DNA of 64,000 nt from Fasciola hepatica. Lineage: Eukaryota; Platyhelminthes; Trematoda; Plagiorchiida; Fasciolidae. Positions 32,591 to 42,600 of the stretch are shown here, piece after piece. The notes below the pieces were generated by a model. The model saw only the letters and a program-made list of their open reading frames with translations. It searched no databases and was not told the origin of the DNA. Numbering within the stretch: position 1 is the stretch's first letter; each line of letters opens with the position of its first letter. Position numbers and translations under genes: made by a program. The stretch is taken from the NCBI GenBank assembly GCA_948099385.1, contig CANUEZ040000024.1, positions 27,935,001-27,999,000 on the forward strand, written 5' to 3'.

Positions 32591-33169
32591 TCACGGCATC
32601 CTAGCAGCTTCTCCACAGTCTCCTACTACCCAGGGATAGAGTTTTGTTAGTATACTCCAGAGACTCGCAATATCGTGGTCCAGACGTGCCTGTGCCATGG
32701 ACCCCTTTGTTTCAGGCAAGTTCACTATTAGTAAACGATGCTTCCTTGACGGGGGCGCTCTTCGTGGAAGATCCGCTGTTGTTATCCGGGCCGGTCTACT
32801 TTCGTCCATAGGTAGTGGACCTATGACACCGTCCTGTGTTTGAAGGGTCACACTAGTGTCAACTGGGTCCGCATTGTGGCGGACAGGCTTAGATAGCTCC
32901 CAGTGTTGGCGGCGTTTTGTTCTGGTTGGCTCAGTGACAGATGTTGATGCAAACTTCACATAGACAGCACAGTTAGGAACAAATACCCCGGCGGAATTTT
33001 CCCATTCTAAAGGTGATGATGACGGAGAGAGTGATGACACTGGCGAAGGGAAAGACGATGACGATGCCGATGACTCTGCTGCTATCGGTGGTGATGAACT
33101 GATTGCTAGTGCTGATGATGATGATGACGAAAATGATGACCCAGCCGTAAGTGTGACAGGAAAAGCCAT
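32591..33169 (-). CDS. LINE F1 ORF1-like protein (left arm)
   Basis: A 192-codon frame with a Ser-rich N-terminus (about residues 10-55, encoded by GAT/ATC-like simple repeats), then RTKRRQHWELSKPVRHNADP and RKHRLLIVNLPETKGSMAQ, which looks like an RNA-binding ORF1 region (LxVxNLPE is typical of flatworm CR1-like ORF1). It stops just before the endonuclease. An exact copy sits at 36,693-37,271. The assignment rests on position and the LPE motif. Confidence 0.5.
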   Translation of the reverse strand: MAFPVTLTAGSSFSSSSSSALAISSSPPIAAESSASSSSFPSPVSSLSPSSSPLEWENSAGVFVPNCAVYVKFASTSVTEPTRTKRRQHWELSKPVRHNADPVDTSVTLQTQDGVIGPLPMDESRPARITTADLPRRAPPSRKHRLLIVNLPETKGSMAQARLDHDIASLWSILTKLYPWVVGDCGEAARMP

Positions 33170-33439
33170 TTACGCTGACTGCCCTGCCGGCCGCACAGGT
33201 GTTGATAGCTCGGTGCATTTGGTGCACAGCACCCTGAGCAGCTTCGCAAGTCATTTGTCCATGGCTCCACAAAGATCACCACTAATTCCGGAGCATTCAA
33301 GACTGACTCAGCCATCACAACCATCACACTAAAGAGATCTGTCGCGTAGACGAATAACTTTCAAACAAACACGGCACCCGGGAGCAAAATTTTCGAACAT
33401 TTTTGGAGGCATAGTGGCCAAATTATAGTCAACAGAAAA

Positions 33440-34106
33440 TCAACTTGAATCCATAATCCGAGATTTTACCTTGTGCAAACGATACGTAGACGACGTCATA
33501 TGTGTGCTAGACACCAATCTGGACACAAACATGCTTCTCACCAATTTTATTGCTGCCCATCCTAATGTGCAATTTACTTTGGAAGAAGAAGAGGACAATA
33601 GTTTATCGTATTTAGACGTTTGCACAAGCCGTCGGAATGATTTTTCCGTCCAGTCATCAGTGCACAGAAAAGCTACATGGAATGAACAATACATCCATTT
33701 TCACAGCTTTGTGCCGCTCAAAATGAAGAGGAATCTAATACGTTGCTTAGTTAACGGAGCAAGAAAAATCTGCTCCGAAGACACAATAAGAAATGGACTC
33801 GTTTTTCTGCGGAGTGTTTTCTTAAATAACGGCTATCCTGAACGGTTTATCGACAAGACGATGCAAGAAAATGAAGGGAAATCAAAGGAGATAGGAGCCG
33901 CCAAGAAGATACTATATGTGCGTTTACCGTTCAAAAGCGGCACGGAAGCCGAAATTATTCAACGAAGATTATCGGCAGTAATCAACAAAACATTTTACGC
34001 TGCACAGTTGCAAATCCTGTTCGTTTCCAAACCGATTGAAGGACATAGTGCCGAATTCTGCAACCTCGTTCTGTGTGTATTCCTTCACCTGTTCCTGCGG
34101 AACTAG
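33440..34106 (+). pseudogene. Penelope-like RT, C-terminal half (left arm)
   Basis: The frame begins near the catalytic box KRYVDDVICVLDTN (YVDD intact), followed by HPNVQFTLEEEEDNSLSYLD, the PLE-specific F-T-x-E-x-E...L-x-F/Y-L-D block, and NEQYIHFHSFVP (thumb region). RT motifs before YVDD are missing, so the element is 5'-truncated, as PLE copies often are. The frame runs off into a short tail at 34,106 after a frameshift into the GIY-YIG frame. Confidence 0.8.
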
Positions 34107-34455
34107 GTATATTGGTCGCACGACTCGGCGCTTATCCGAATGCGTTCGCGAACACCACCCGGCCTGGCTGAGCACGGGAGCAACTAAGGCAATTACGAGT
34201 GCGGTGTGCTCACACCTTGTTGAGTCAAACCACTCAGTCGAGGTGATAAACGCATTTCGCACCATTAACAAAGTCCGAGGAAAGCAATCAAGACATGTCA
34301 AGTGTCGCATCTTAGCCACAGCCGAAGCCGTGAGCATTCGTCTCTACAATCCTCCCCTGTGCGCTCAGAAACAATTTGTTCAAGCACTAAAGCTTCCGTG
34401 GCCCACGTCATGGTCCCGAACACATGTGCAACAACTTGAACATTCCACACTGTGA
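34036..34455 (+). pseudogene. Penelope-like GIY-YIG endonuclease (left arm)
   Basis: The frame reads FCVYSFTCSCGTRYIGRTTR, the GIY-YIG core with a Cys-rich strand typical of PLEs, then LSECVREHHPAWL and SHLVESNHSVE (the H...N-H region). It ends at 34,455. A single frameshift inside 34,036-34,106 separates it from RT. The domain would nick the target. Identical in the right arm (35,407-35,826). Confidence 0.8.
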
Positions 34456-34640
34456 TCAATTTCATATGTACACACGCACGTGCAGAGACAGATTTGGATT
34501 GTCATTCTCCGTTCTCATTTTGTGAGTCATATATATTGTTATGTAACAGTATCATTACGAATAACTGAAAGGGAGCTTGTTCGCCACGTTGTTTATTCTT
34601 AACAGAATGACACAACCAGAGGAAAAACAATTCCAATTAT
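34456..34640 (+). other. PLE 3' region before the L2 LTR
   Basis: Non-coding, AT-rich, with a TATATA run. It lies inside the palindrome arm and recurs at 35,222-35,406. Confidence 0.35.
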
Positions 34641-35015
34641 TGTAGTAACCCCGGTCGTTCTGAGAAAATGACTGTTTTCTGGACACCATTTTGGATCCAT
34701 TTTCTCTACGATCTTTTTCGACATTTGACATCGATTTTATTGTGTTGTCCGGTTGCGTACGTTTTACCGGACTGACTTTTCCGAGGTTTCCGTCGACCAC
34801 GTTTTGAACCACTTTCATTTTCGGTCGTTCGTCGATTGTACGCGCTCGCGGTTCGCTTTCTGCAGAGCCGTCGTGTTTCGCATTCCGTTCGATGTATCTC
34901 TCGTGTCGGTACTGTTTCGGTGCCACGATATATAGAATACACCTTGCATTTATAAACTGACTTGCGTTTTCTCTATTCGTCCGATGGAGGGGACATCGTT
35001 GACATTTCGTTGCCA
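34641..35015 (+). repeat. Solo LTR of family L2 at the palindrome centre
   Basis: About 375 bp starting TGTAGTAACC and ending GTTGCCA, homologous over its length to the 3' LTR of element E2 (10,687-11,050). A TATATA box lies at 34,927-34,934. The arm boundary (34,827) falls inside it, so its last half forms most of the loop. Confidence 0.7.
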
Positions 35016-35034
35016 GACCGTTGCAGGACCGCTC
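34828..35034 (+). other. Loop (spacer) of the giant palindrome
   Basis: 207 bp present once between the arms: the distal part of the L2 LTR plus 19 bp of other sequence. It lacks internal symmetry. Confidence 0.85.
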
Positions 35035-35221
35035 CGACCGAAAATGAAAGTGGTTCAAAACGTGGTCGACGGAAACCTCGGAAAAGTCAGTCCGGTAAAA
35101 CGTACGCAACCGGACAACACAATAAAATCGATGTCAAATGTCGAAAAAGATCGTAGAGAAAATGGATCCAAAATGGTGTCCAGAAAACAGTCATTTTCTC
35201 AGAACGACCGGGGTTACTACA
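35035..35221 (-). repeat. Truncated inverted copy of the L2 LTR
   Basis: Reverse complement of the first 187 bp of the LTR at 34,641. It exists only because the arm boundary cuts through the LTR. Confidence 0.8.
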
Positions 35222-35406
35222 ATAATTGGAATTGTTTTTCCTCTGGTTGTGTCATTCTGTTAAGAATAAACAACGTGGCGAACAAGCTCCCTTTCAGTTA
35301 TTCGTAATGATACTGTTACATAACAATATATATGACTCACAAAATGAGAACGGAGAATGACAATCCAAATCTGTCTCTGCACGTGCGTGTGTACATATGA
35401 AATTGA

Positions 35407-36422
35407 TCACAGTGTGGAATGTTCAAGTTGTTGCACATGTGTTCGGGACCATGACGTGGGCCACGGAAGCTTTAGTGCTTGAACAAATTGTTTCTGAGCG
35501 CACAGGGGAGGATTGTAGAGACGAATGCTCACGGCTTCGGCTGTGGCTAAGATGCGACACTTGACATGTCTTGATTGCTTTCCTCGGACTTTGTTAATGG
35601 TGCGAAATGCGTTTATCACCTCGACTGAGTGGTTTGACTCAACAAGGTGTGAGCACACCGCACTCGTAATTGCCTTAGTTGCTCCCGTGCTCAGCCAGGC
35701 CGGGTGGTGTTCGCGAACGCATTCGGATAAGCGCCGAGTCGTGCGACCAATATACCTAGTTCCGCAGGAACAGGTGAAGGAATACACACAGAACGAGGTT
35801 GCAGAATTCGGCACTATGTCCTTCAATCGGTTTGGAAACGAACAGGATTTGCAACTGTGCAGCGTAAAATGTTTTGTTGATTACTGCCGATAATCTTCGT
35901 TGAATAATTTCGGCTTCCGTGCCGCTTTTGAACGGTAAACGCACATATAGTATCTTCTTGGCGGCTCCTATCTCCTTTGATTTCCCTTCATTTTCTTGCA
36001 TCGTCTTGTCGATAAACCGTTCAGGATAGCCGTTATTTAAGAAAACACTCCGCAGAAAAACGAGTCCATTTCTTATTGTGTCTTCGGAGCAGATTTTTCT
36101 TGCTCCGTTAACTAAGCAACGTATTAGATTCCTCTTCATTTTGAGCGGCACAAAGCTGTGAAAATGGATGTATTGTTCATTCCATGTAGCTTTTCTGTGC
36201 ACTGATGACTGGACGGAAAAATCATTCCGACGGCTTGTGCAAACGTCTAAATACGATAAACTATTGTCCTCTTCTTCTTCCAAAGTAAATTGCACATTAG
36301 GATGGGCAGCAATAAAATTGGTGAGAAGCATGTTTGTGTCCAGATTGGTGTCTAGCACACATATGACGTCGTCTACGTATCGTTTGCACAAGGTAAAATC
36401 TCGGATTATGGATTCAAGTTGA
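35407..36422 (-). pseudogene. Penelope-like RT half and GIY-YIG (right arm)
   Basis: Mirror of the left-arm PLE: RT with YVDD at 35,756-36,391 and GIY-YIG at 35,407-35,826, with the same frameshift between them. Having the same disabling frameshift in both arms shows that the copying event came after the element had died. Confidence 0.85.
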
Positions 36423-36692
36423 TTTTCTGTTGACTATAATTTGGCCACTATGCCTCCAAAAATGTTCGAAAATTTTGCTCCCGGGTGCCGTGTTTGTTTG
36501 AAAGTTATTCGTCTACGCGACAGATCTCTTTAGTGTGATGGTTGTGATGGCTGAGTCAGTCTTGAATGCTCCGGAATTAGTGGTGATCTTTGTGGAGCCA
36601 TGGACAAATGACTTGCGAAGCTGCTCAGGGTGCTGTGCACCAAATGCACCGAGCTATCAACACCTGTGCGGCCGGCAGGGCAGTCAGCGTAA

Positions 36693-37271
36693 ATGGCTTT
36701 TCCTGTCACACTTACGGCTGGGTCATCATTTTCGTCATCATCATCATCAGCACTAGCAATCAGTTCATCACCACCGATAGCAGCAGAGTCATCGGCATCG
36801 TCATCGTCTTTCCCTTCGCCAGTGTCATCACTCTCTCCGTCATCATCACCTTTAGAATGGGAAAATTCCGCCGGGGTATTTGTTCCTAACTGTGCTGTCT
36901 ATGTGAAGTTTGCATCAACATCTGTCACTGAGCCAACCAGAACAAAACGCCGCCAACACTGGGAGCTATCTAAGCCTGTCCGCCACAATGCGGACCCAGT
37001 TGACACTAGTGTGACCCTTCAAACACAGGACGGTGTCATAGGTCCACTACCTATGGACGAAAGTAGACCGGCCCGGATAACAACAGCGGATCTTCCACGA
37101 AGAGCGCCCCCGTCAAGGAAGCATCGTTTACTAATAGTGAACTTGCCTGAAACAAAGGGGTCCATGGCACAGGCACGTCTGGACCACGATATTGCGAGTC
37201 TCTGGAGTATACTAACAAAACTCTATCCCTGGGTAGTAGGAGACTGTGGAGAAGCTGCTAGGATGCCGTGA
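36693..37271 (+). CDS. LINE F1 ORF1-like protein (right arm)
   Basis: Same 192-codon sequence as 32,591-33,169, with a Ser-rich N-terminus and the LLIVNLPETKGSMAQ segment near residue 150. Stop codon TGA at 37,269-37,271 is followed about 30 bp on by the endonuclease frame. Confidence 0.5.
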   Translation: MAFPVTLTAGSSFSSSSSSALAISSSPPIAAESSASSSSFPSPVSSLSPSSSPLEWENSAGVFVPNCAVYVKFASTSVTEPTRTKRRQHWELSKPVRHNADPVDTSVTLQTQDGVIGPLPMDESRPARITTADLPRRAPPSRKHRLLIVNLPETKGSMAQARLDHDIASLWSILTKLYPWVVGDCGEAARMP

Positions 37272-37294
37272 ACAAACGGAGATGGTAGCAGGCC

Positions 37295-37955
37295 GAAACA
37301 GTGCCTTCATCCCGTTGTCCAACGTCCGTGGTCTGCTAAACAAGAGAGATGACCTGGAACACTTGCTGCAGTCCAGCTAACCTACTATCATAGCAACGAC
37401 GGAGACGTGGCTGAGTAACAATGTCCTAGACTCTGAGGAGTCCCTCCCCGGCTTTACCCTATTCCCAGTAGATAGGTACTCTATCAGAGCGGGTAGAGGC
37501 GTGGCATTGTCCGATCAGACATTCCAATAGCGCAGTTGGAGGCTTTCGCCGATCCAAAAGGATTCGGCAAAGCTATTTGGTCCCGCTTCAAACTTACCAC
37601 CGGAGGCTTTAGGACAGTTGGAGCCATCTATCCGACACCTGCGGTCACCCCTCCAGATAAGATGAACTTATTGAGAAGGTGGGCATGCGACGGCCACTGC
37701 CTTGTCCTGAACGACTTCAGTCTTCCGTATATTGATTGGGCATCATGCAGGACAGCGGCCGCGGCAGATCCTTTCTCTAGGAAGTTACTGACAATGGTCG
37801 AAGGACTGTCATTACACCAAGAGGTTCAGGAATCAACCCGGAGGCAATACAGTCACGGCTCCATCCTAGATCTGGCGATTTATCCCAGGGGCTCGGACGT
37901 AGATAAGGTTGAACATCTCCCTCCACCTGGAAGCAGTGACCACATGGTGCTATAA
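37295..37955 (+). pseudogene. LINE F1 endonuclease (right arm)
   Basis: Plus-strand mirror of 31,907-32,567. The first piece carries the E-T-W-L box, interrupted by TAA at 37,378-37,380; the second (37,536-37,955) carries LNDFSLPYIDW and GSSDHMVL. No RT follows. Confidence 0.7.
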
Positions 37956-38317
37956 ACTCAACGGTGCGTTGGTTCTTGTCCATCCCCTAGACCATACACT
38001 GGACGAAACTTTTGGCGCACTCCATTCGAGGATGTCCGGAGAGCGGTTTTAGGCTGCTACTGGCCTTCCACGGATTTGGGTGTCCACCGTGACGTGAACG
38101 AGGCTTGGGCATTTATCCTTGGCGGTGTCTTGTACCTTATGAGTGCCTACTGTCCCCTCAACTGAGGTAGACCCCGGGTGAAGGGTTCACCGTGGTTTGA
38201 CCTGGAGCTCAGACTCCTCCTCAAACGACGAAATCGGGCCTGACAGAACTTCCGATCTACAGGCGAGGGTTGTGACCTGTTTGCATACTTAAAGCGCCGC
38301 GCCAGAGCGAAGGTAGG

Positions 38318-39659
38318 CATGAGTGTCAAGCATGCTTGGGTATGAATCCGCCTGAGGTCAACAACTTTTAACATTGGAGTCATTTGGAGACTCTTTATTG
38401 TCAGGTGATCGTAGGTCATACGGTAATACAATCCGAAGGCCGATGACTGAAATACAAAAGTGTATGAAACAAAAACTAGCAAGAATAAATTAAACGTTGT
38501 TCGTTAGTGCGACATCAAGTCATATATTTGTTTGCGTTCCAAAATACAACTGAAATCCGTGGCTACCCCTTTGACACATCCCATGAACTCAATCTTGGGA
38601 TATGATTTCCAAAACCTTTTAAATTCATAACCCAATTAAAGCTTGTAACGTTGAATTACTATCTCCTTGGACTAATCGGCAAAGTTTTGTTCAACTATTT
38701 CCAGGGAGACCCCCATTTAACGATCAAAGGTCTCGTTGAGCAGTATGGACAGACATTGTCCCCCTACAAGAACTTTATTTATTTATTAAATCAGTGTATT
38801 CTTCTGAGGTATGTATCATCACGAGAGCCGGTGCAGTAACCTAGCATACCAACAGTGCAACTGTGACACAGATATTTTTTGAATTTACAGATTACAATGG
38901 CATAAATTAATTCAAAAACAAGAGAAATTTACTAGATCAGATATAAGACGTCTATTACAAACTTCAAGCATTCCTTTCAATATTCCTAATCGCGTATTTA
39001 AATCATCTTGGTTTTTTTTCAAATAGGACACAGAGCAACAAAGTAGGAATAGATAGTATCAACCAAATTAGGACGCGGCTCAGAAAATCTGATTGGCTAA
39101 CGCCAAATCAAACACATTGTGGACTAATAGTTTCTGCGGCATAACGGGATCGAAGTCTAAAAATCTGTTAATACGACACTTCCGAACGCCAGGCATGCAT
39201 GGATTTACCTCTGAGGGGCCACATAGAAAGACTGAAATCGATGAGCACACAAGCATCAAAACTGCGGGGTCCTCCGAAAGTCTACAAACTGGGTGGTAGG
39301 ATCGCCTCGTTAACACTCAAAGTAGTCCGAAGACAAAAGGAAATCTCTTTTAGGTCTCGTCTAAGTTTCGAAGAGAGGAGATATCAAGATAAATAAAGCG
39401 TTTAGATGCTTTCTTTGCCAAAGCGTTTGTACAGAGCACGAATCCCAAGCTTCTTTGTCATGACACAAGGCTTTTTAATATGGCCAGAAGACCAAAAGCA
39501 TAAATGATAAGGTTGACGTTAGCCATCTTGGAGCTACATTTATACACATCTCCGATAATAGCTTTCCTTTATATTTTCCTTGTGTTTCTGCAAGTTCACA
39601 ACCTTCCTCTATTGCATACATCTTTAGAATGCTTCGCAAATACATAGCATCGACTGCTT
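38318..39659. other. Unassigned sequence outside the palindrome
   Basis: AT-rich DNA without recognised domains. Short plus frames at 39,093-39,396 contain FRTPGMHGFTSEGP, but I cannot place them in a family. Confidence 0.3.
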
Positions 39660-41470
39660 CCCTCAGTGATTCTCAAGTATGTTGTCCCACTTGTCCCATT
39701 GATCATTACTTTGTATAATGAGTCTACCCAAAAGTTCAGTTCCTGATCTGTGGCGTCCAGTTACTAGTATTCCACTTCCTAAAGTCTCCAACCTCTCTGG
39801 TAAAGATAAACAATTTTGCTCTATTGCACTCACATCTATCATCCCAAAAGTCACTCAAAATGCTCTTTTTACCCGTCTCTAAACGCATCCAAATGCACCA
39901 TCTGACCATTTTCAGTTTGATTACAAGCCCAGAAGATCCACCATTGATGCTGTAGCCTGCGTGGTCCGTTCTATCAATAAATCCTTAAGTAACTCTGAGA
40001 AACCTATCCATTGCGTATTCCTTGATTATTCTTCAGTCCTTAATTCAGTACCTGGATATCGTCTTCTTCGGAAGCTTGAGGCCTTCGACTGTCCCGCACA
40101 ACTTCTCTCCTAACTATCGAACTATTTTCATAGTCAAGTTCAGCGAGCTAAAGTGGGAAACAAAATTTCCAAGCCACTTGTAAACAGTCCTGGCATACTC
40201 CAGGATGCTGAGCTATCCCCTTTTCTCTTTTTGACCTGTATTAGCGATCTTCCTATAGAGTCAGCTTGCAAACCTCTGAATTATCCCCGGTCAGTGGTTC
40301 ATCGATAGTCCAATCCCAACGGAAAAGTAACTAAGAGCAAATGCGGAAATTGTATTCAATTGTAACCAAAAACCAAAACTTTATATAACCTGAGGTAGGG
40401 ACTACATGGACACATGTGGCGTTGTTATTGATTGCCCAGGGTGGTGCTCAAGTGTGATCGATTAGGTCGGATCACAGTGTTTAATACGGGTGAGTGGTTG
40501 TCGAGTTGATGTGAAAGATAAGCAGTATGTTGTCAGTCAATGATCGACGTGAAGTGACGCCTGACGGACTGATTGTTTCATGGGCATATGCGTCATGATT
40601 GTATTATTATGTGGAATACTGCCTCTTGTTAGTGTTAACAAAGCACCCGGTCTGCAGGCTGGAAGAATGCGGAATGCAGCCTTACTGATGATGTGTTTCT
40701 AGGGAGATTTCCGATACCCCGACACTTTCGGTTTCTTCTCCATCCACCATATTTAAATGTCAATTATGTTGTCAGTTGTCAAGCTATTTCTTATTGCCCA
40801 GAATTCAGGAAATTCGACGAAAACCCGTCTCGAGTGGGATGTTTCTCTTCCAAATCGGGACTAATAGTGAGTCAATTATTCTCGGTCACCTTACTCCACA
40901 GATCCTGATGCGCTGAATTCCGAATCCCTACCCAGAGTTAGTTCCGTCAAATATTTGGGTGTTGGCCTAGACACCTATCTAAGATGGACATCTCACATCT
41001 AATCCGGTGTTGGTAAACTGTGTGACCTGTCTTTTTAACTAAGAATACTCAGACCGTTTCGTGCACCACCAAAAGTTGTCTCCAGAGTTGTGTTTTCCTC
41101 TGGTCTTATTGTACTGTTCATCCGTAGTTTTCCCAGGCCTTTTAAAACGAGACTTCAAAGCGTTTCGCCACGGACTGGTAATCATTATCCGCATTTCAGC
41201 CCTCTCCTTTGACTTTCTTTTAACTGAACTAGTCAGACAATAAGGAATCTTGCGTAGCTCTGGCCCACAAGATATAACAAAATCCAACGAATCCGTTACA
41301 CTCTGACTTACCTCTTTGTCGTTTTTTCTCATCCATTAGATCTGAATTTCAGCACCTTTCTTCCAGAATTAACGTATATAAAATCTCACTTGTGCCTTAT
41401 CTGGTGCGGGCACTGACGAATAAGGACAAAACTCAAACGGAATCACCTTTTATATTTAGCTGATGTTTTC
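39660..41470 (+). pseudogene. LINE F2-like RT, plus strand, degenerate
   Basis: Translating through stops gives FQFDYKPRRSTIDAVACVVR, HCVFLDYSSVLNSVPGYRLL (motif A with Asp present) and LLRKLEAFDCPAQLLS, clearly related to the RT at 24,697-25,524. Block 4 is altered (SPGILQDAELSPFLF). The YADD region is lost at about 40,260, and 40,290-40,850 is foreign. LINE sequence resumes with SSVKYLGVGLDTYLRWTSHI (about 40,950), a post-RT segment. It ends in the NG-ITFYI-like tail shared with F1 inside inverted repeat B. Confidence 0.6.
40290..40850. other. Foreign segment within the LINE F2-like copy
   Basis: Sequence between the RT and post-RT parts of the LINE with no LINE similarity. It may be an old insertion that replaced the YADD region. 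No terminal repeats seen. Confidence 0.3.
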
Positions 41471-42357
41471 TTATTTACTCTTATTTATCGTTAGCCCCCA
41501 TCAGTGTACATTTTGATCGTCTCACCTCAGTATAGTCAGAGCTTTTTCACTGAAATAAAAGTCGGTCCTACGAAAACGAATATTAGATTCATTTTGTGTA
41601 TTCAGAACTCGACTTATCATGAAGTGGCACGCTGTCTGGTAGACATTTTATCTCCTGTGGGAAAGCGCGACATCATATTGTCTAGAGGACTAATTGAAAC
41701 CATCGTATGCCCTGGAGCAGATGTCCGTGAGTTCCGAAACCATGTATCCTGTAGGTGTTGACCCATGTGTCTCTACAGGAAACCGTAGATTACTTATGAG
41801 ATTGTCTCAACAAACGATCCCACCTCGACCATCCCTGCTACACACGTCGGGGACCTCATTCTCTCATGTAAAGAAAACATGTCATTTGATTTTGAAATAC
41901 AGTCTCACAAGCAGGTCGACGGTATTGAAACTGATATCCTCCCTGGACTAACACTGGCAGATTTTTTTTTGGGGGGGGGGGGATAGTGAGAAAAAGTGTA
42001 TTAGAATGTTATTCATTTTCCCCATGCAAACATTACATCAATAATATTTTTGTTTTGCTGAAGATGAAAGTTCTACCCAGCTCTTTGCCCAGTTTTGCAC
42101 AATGCCTCCCAGTTTATCGGTCAAGTGTGAGATGGAAAGTGAAAACAGTTTCACTTTCCTATATATTCTGATGACTAGACAATTCAAAAGGCCATACATA
42201 CTAAAGCAACATGGAGTGGACAATACATTCAGTTCTCTTGTTTCGCACTAAACGGGGCTTAGTCAGAACTCTTTTCTACTGAGCAAGAAGAAACGGCAGT
42301 GCAGAAGAATTATTTAAGATCCTTCTAAGTTGAGTCAGGACTTGTTACCGTATAGAA
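41436..42357. repeat. Inverted repeat B, right arm
   Basis: Mirror of 29,223-30,144 with about 99% identity by eye. It ends in the last bases of an S LTR, truncated here, and is joined at 42,358 to another LINE fragment. Contains a poly-T/poly-G run at about 41,964-41,983. Confidence 0.85.
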
Positions 42358-42600
42358 TCAATAACCCTCGGTCGTCAAGCAGATTGAACAATCTCTGGAA
42401 CGCCTTACCGACGGAAGAGGTGGACAAGAAACCCGAGACACTGTTTAAGAGAAACATTGGATCAGATCGTGGAGTATTATTGGCACAGTGCAGACATCTA
42501 GCCGAGTCAATCGAGTACGATGCGATGGGGCTCATTGGGGGCAAATCCCCAGTGCCTTTTTGCCTGAAGACTGAGGACTGAAGGCTTGCCTCCTCAGTAA
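42358..42600 (+). pseudogene. LINE C-terminal tail fragment
   Basis: The frame has SSRLNNLWNALPTEEVDKKP and ETLFKRNI, matching the VVxxWNxLP...VxTFKxxLD tail at the end of CR1/jockey-type ORF2. Only about 60 codons remain. The open frame begins in the repeat B sequence, so its N-terminus is a fusion by chance. Confidence 0.5.

Larger units (their letters stand above)
30095..33330 (-). mobile_element. LINE family F1, minus strand, near full length
   Basis: On the minus strand an ORF1-like region (33,169-32,591), endonuclease (32,567-31,907) and RT with C-terminal tail (31,402-30,121) occur in the right order for a CR1/jockey-like LINE. The 5' 1.8 kb (31,545-33,330) lies in the left arm of the giant palindrome and is duplicated at 36,532-38,317. 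Stops and frameshifts break ORF2. Confidence 0.7.
31545..34827. repeat. Giant palindrome, left arm
   Basis: 3,283 bp whose reverse complement is 35,035-38,317 (paired positions sum to 69,862). Every ORF I compared is identical in both arms, and I found no mismatch in the stretches checked by eye. It contains the 5' half of LINE F1 (minus), a PLE 3' half (plus) and the first 187 bp of an L2 LTR. Confidence 0.92.
35035..38317. repeat. Giant palindrome, right arm
   Basis: Exact mirror of 31,545-34,827. Symmetry fails after 38,317, where the left side continues into LINE F1 RT and the right side into unrelated DNA. The outer base pairs are diverged within a few bases, so the boundary is sharp. 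Confidence 0.92.
36532..38317 (+). mobile_element. LINE F1 5' half (right arm), 3'-truncated at the arm end
   Basis: ORF1-like region and endonuclease of LINE F1 on the plus strand. It stops at 38,317, between endonuclease and RT, exactly at the arm boundary. A LINE missing its 3' end cannot arise by normal target-primed reverse transcription, so this copy came from DNA-level duplication (or assembly). Confidence 0.8.

Noticed and set aside
33440..33694. 84-codon minus frame (and its mirror 36,168-36,422)
   Set aside because: Antisense to the Penelope-like RT containing YVDD.
31545..38317. Palindrome as a viral or plasmid terminal inverted repeat
   Set aside because: Arms contain truncated LINE and PLE sequence only, with no viral replication or capsid genes.
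42038..42223. 61-codon frames differing slightly between the two B arms as diverging genes
   Set aside because: Differences lie next to homopolymers and the frames have no similarity to known proteins; more likely repeat drift or sequencing error.
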